Below are positions 63,002-64,000 of a stretch of 64,000 nt of DNA, one piece after another (positions within the stretch are counted from its first letter, which is position 1; every line of letters starts with the position of its first letter). Source of the stretch: DAINRZ01 sp964634885 (GTDB lineage Bacteria > Bacteroidota > Ignavibacteria > Kapaibacteriales > UBA2268); assembly GCA_964634885.1 (NCBI GenBank), contig CAZWLN010000020.1:1-64000 (forward strand), written 5' to 3'. Under the pieces are notes generated by a model. It made no database searches and was not told the DNA's origin. It saw nothing but the letters and a program-made list of their open reading frames with translations. The position numbers and the translations under genes are program-made.

Positions 63002-63019
63002 CATTTTATATATAACAAG

Positions 63020-63308
63020 CTTCCTTCGGAAAGAATCAGCAACACCGTCACATCAAACCTTCCGAAGGTTTGGAACCTTCGGAAGGTTCACTTCAGACAA
63101 GCATTTGACGCTTCCTGAACGGAGTCGATTTGTCTCTTTCTCTATCCTGCCCACGCCATAAATGACGTGGCTATTGAAAGAGCGGAAAGTCGCTCCGGCT
63201 CTTCTTATTCTTGCATTATAAACTTGTTGAACTGAAGAAGTCCAACCACCCCCTGCCCCCTCCTTATCCAAGGTGGGGAAAGTCGCTCCGGCTCTGCATT
63301 ATCTTACA
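63020..63308. repeat. Composite dispersed-repeat cluster
   Basis: No gene. It starts with AACCTTCCGAAGGTT and GGAACCTTCGGAAGGTTC palindromes (63056-63088), then GTCGCTCCGGCTC modules, a nonamer run (about 63220-63236), and the C-rich complement of the GGGGGTGGTTGGA element (63239-63280). The order of modules parallels 31149-31478. Confidence 0.7.
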
Positions 63309-63343
63309 TTCAGAATTCAGAATTCAGAATTCAGAATTCAGAA
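63309..63343. repeat. Heptamer tandem repeat (TTCAGAA)5
   Basis: Five perfect 7-bp copies. A short tandem repeat of this kind is likely prone to slippage. A nonamer run (ACTTGATGA / ACTTGACGA) follows it. Confidence 0.9.
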
Positions 63344-63482
63344 TACTTTACGAACTTGATGAACTTGACGAATGACTCACCTGCAATTCCGTTAAAAACA
63401 TAAAATTCCTGTGCACAGACATTGAATTTTTAGTAAATTGCACTAAAAAATAGTAATTGATGTTGAAACCATTGGAGAACAC

Positions 63483-64000
63483 ATGAAGTACCAACCAATC
63501 GACAAACAGCTTTTCATCGAAAACAGGCAGCGGTTCGTCAGGAACATGAAACCCAACACCATTGCCGTCTTCGTATCAAACGACGAGATGCCGCGTAACG
63601 GCGACCAGACATTTCCTTTCCGCCAGAGCTCCGATTTCTTTTACCTTTCCGGCATAGACCAGGCAAAGTCGGTATTAATCCTCTACCCTGACTGCAAACG
63701 CAAGGAATTCAGGGAGATACTCTTTACCGAGGAAACAAACGAGCACATAGCCATCTGGTACGGCCACAAATACACAAAACAGGAATCGCAGGACGCTTCG
63801 GGTATAGAAAGAATAGAATGGCTGACAGAGTTCAACAAAGTCCTTGTTGACCTGATGGCCAACTGTGACGGTGTTTACCTCAACACCAACGAAAACATCA
63901 GGTTCGAGTCGGATGTCCCCTATGCCGAACTAAGATTCGCCAATGAGCTGAGAGCCAAATTCCCTGTCCATGAGTATTACAGGTCGGCTCCCATCATGAA
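63483..64000 (+). CDS. Aminopeptidase P (M24B), N-terminal part
   Basis: The window ends inside this gene. The 172 visible residues are the AMP_N domain of Xaa-Pro aminopeptidases: FIENRQRFVRNMKPNTIAVF, PFRQSSDFFYLSGIDQAKSVL, and ETNEHIAIWYGHKYTKQES. The catalytic domain lies beyond the edge. The ATG at 63483 follows GGAGAACAC. Distinct from the M24 gene at 57333, which has a different N-terminal domain. Confidence 0.85.
   Translation, partial: MKYQPIDKQLFIENRQRFVRNMKPNTIAVFVSNDEMPRNGDQTFPFRQSSDFFYLSGIDQAKSVLILYPDCKRKEFREILFTEETNEHIAIWYGHKYTKQESQDASGIERIEWLTEFNKVLVDLMANCDGVYLNTNENIRFESDVPYAELRFANELRAKFPVHEYYRSAPIM

Noticed and set aside
63053..63271. 72-codon minus-strand reading frame starting MDKEGAGGGWT
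   Set aside because: It is made of the dispersed repeat modules and ends in the AACCTTCCGAAGG hairpin.

Overview
The window looks like a chromosomal stretch from the Bacteroidota/Chlorobiota (FCB) superphylum, most plausibly an Ignavibacteria- or Kapabacteria-like lineage. Seven secreted proteins are judged to end in type IX secretion (T9SS) type A sorting domains. Promoters of the TTG-N19-21-TAnnTTTG type can be seen. There are Bat-type vWA, DUF6588-like, Peptidase S74 tail-fibre-like and NrfHA genes. Coding DNA is moderately GC-rich and intergenic DNA is strongly AT-rich. The lineage is inferred from gene content; no rRNA is present. There are two assembly gaps of exactly 100 N (38671-38770 and 58703-58802), both inside tandem repeats.

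Layout. 1-6.3 kb: an RHS-like fragment at the left edge, tRNA-Thr(UGU), gmhA, a glycosyltransferase, a lipoprotein alpha/beta hydrolase and a T9SS subtilisin. 6.6-12 kb: a small membrane protein, a DUF6588-like barrel, then folD, an RluA-type pseudouridine synthase and an APC amino-acid permease packed tightly, and a YciO/Sua5-like gene. 12.2-19.6 kb: four tandem paralogous T9SS-exported proteins with an unrecognised N-terminal domain. 19.7-25.8 kb: a BatA/vWA membrane protein converging on a YbhF/S/R-like ABC-2 exporter in which YbhF is split into two overlapping genes. 25.9-28 kb: nrfHA (nitrite to ammonia). 28.3-31.1 kb: a small T9SS protein and a Peptidase S74 (tail-fibre chaperone) protein. 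31.5-32.9 kb: a VOC, small membrane protein and YceI operon. 33.3-41.7 kb: an envelope operon of TPR protein, outer-membrane barrel, acidic-repeat SPOR protein, TonB-like protein, a chimeric TonB-like protein and a small membrane protein. 41.8-46.8 kb: ugd, maf, a methyltransferase, dut and rimO. 47-53 kb: a C69 dipeptidase and a 1340-residue T9SS arylsulfotransferase-like protein. 53.6-54.4 kb: a two-gene operon of small DnaA-domain-IV-like proteins. 54.5-60.3 kb: ADP-ribosylglycohydrolase, guaB, an M24 peptidase, a 126-bp tandem array and a GT4 glycosyltransferase. 60.5-64 kb: an IPT/TIG lipoprotein, two paralogous small secreted proteins and the start of an aminopeptidase P.

Most genes are core housekeeping or envelope functions. 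The parts that stand out are: (i) the four-gene T9SS paralog array; (ii) a fusion gene at 40890-41525 whose birth by tandem duplication can be read directly from the DNA; (iii) the DnaA-IV-like pair with an altered recognition helix; (iv) a modular dispersed repeat system (hairpins, nonamer arrays, G-rich element) occupying the large intergenic spaces; (v) a pair of secreted paralogs of which one has lost the cysteines. No CRISPR array, insertion sequence or prophage was found.
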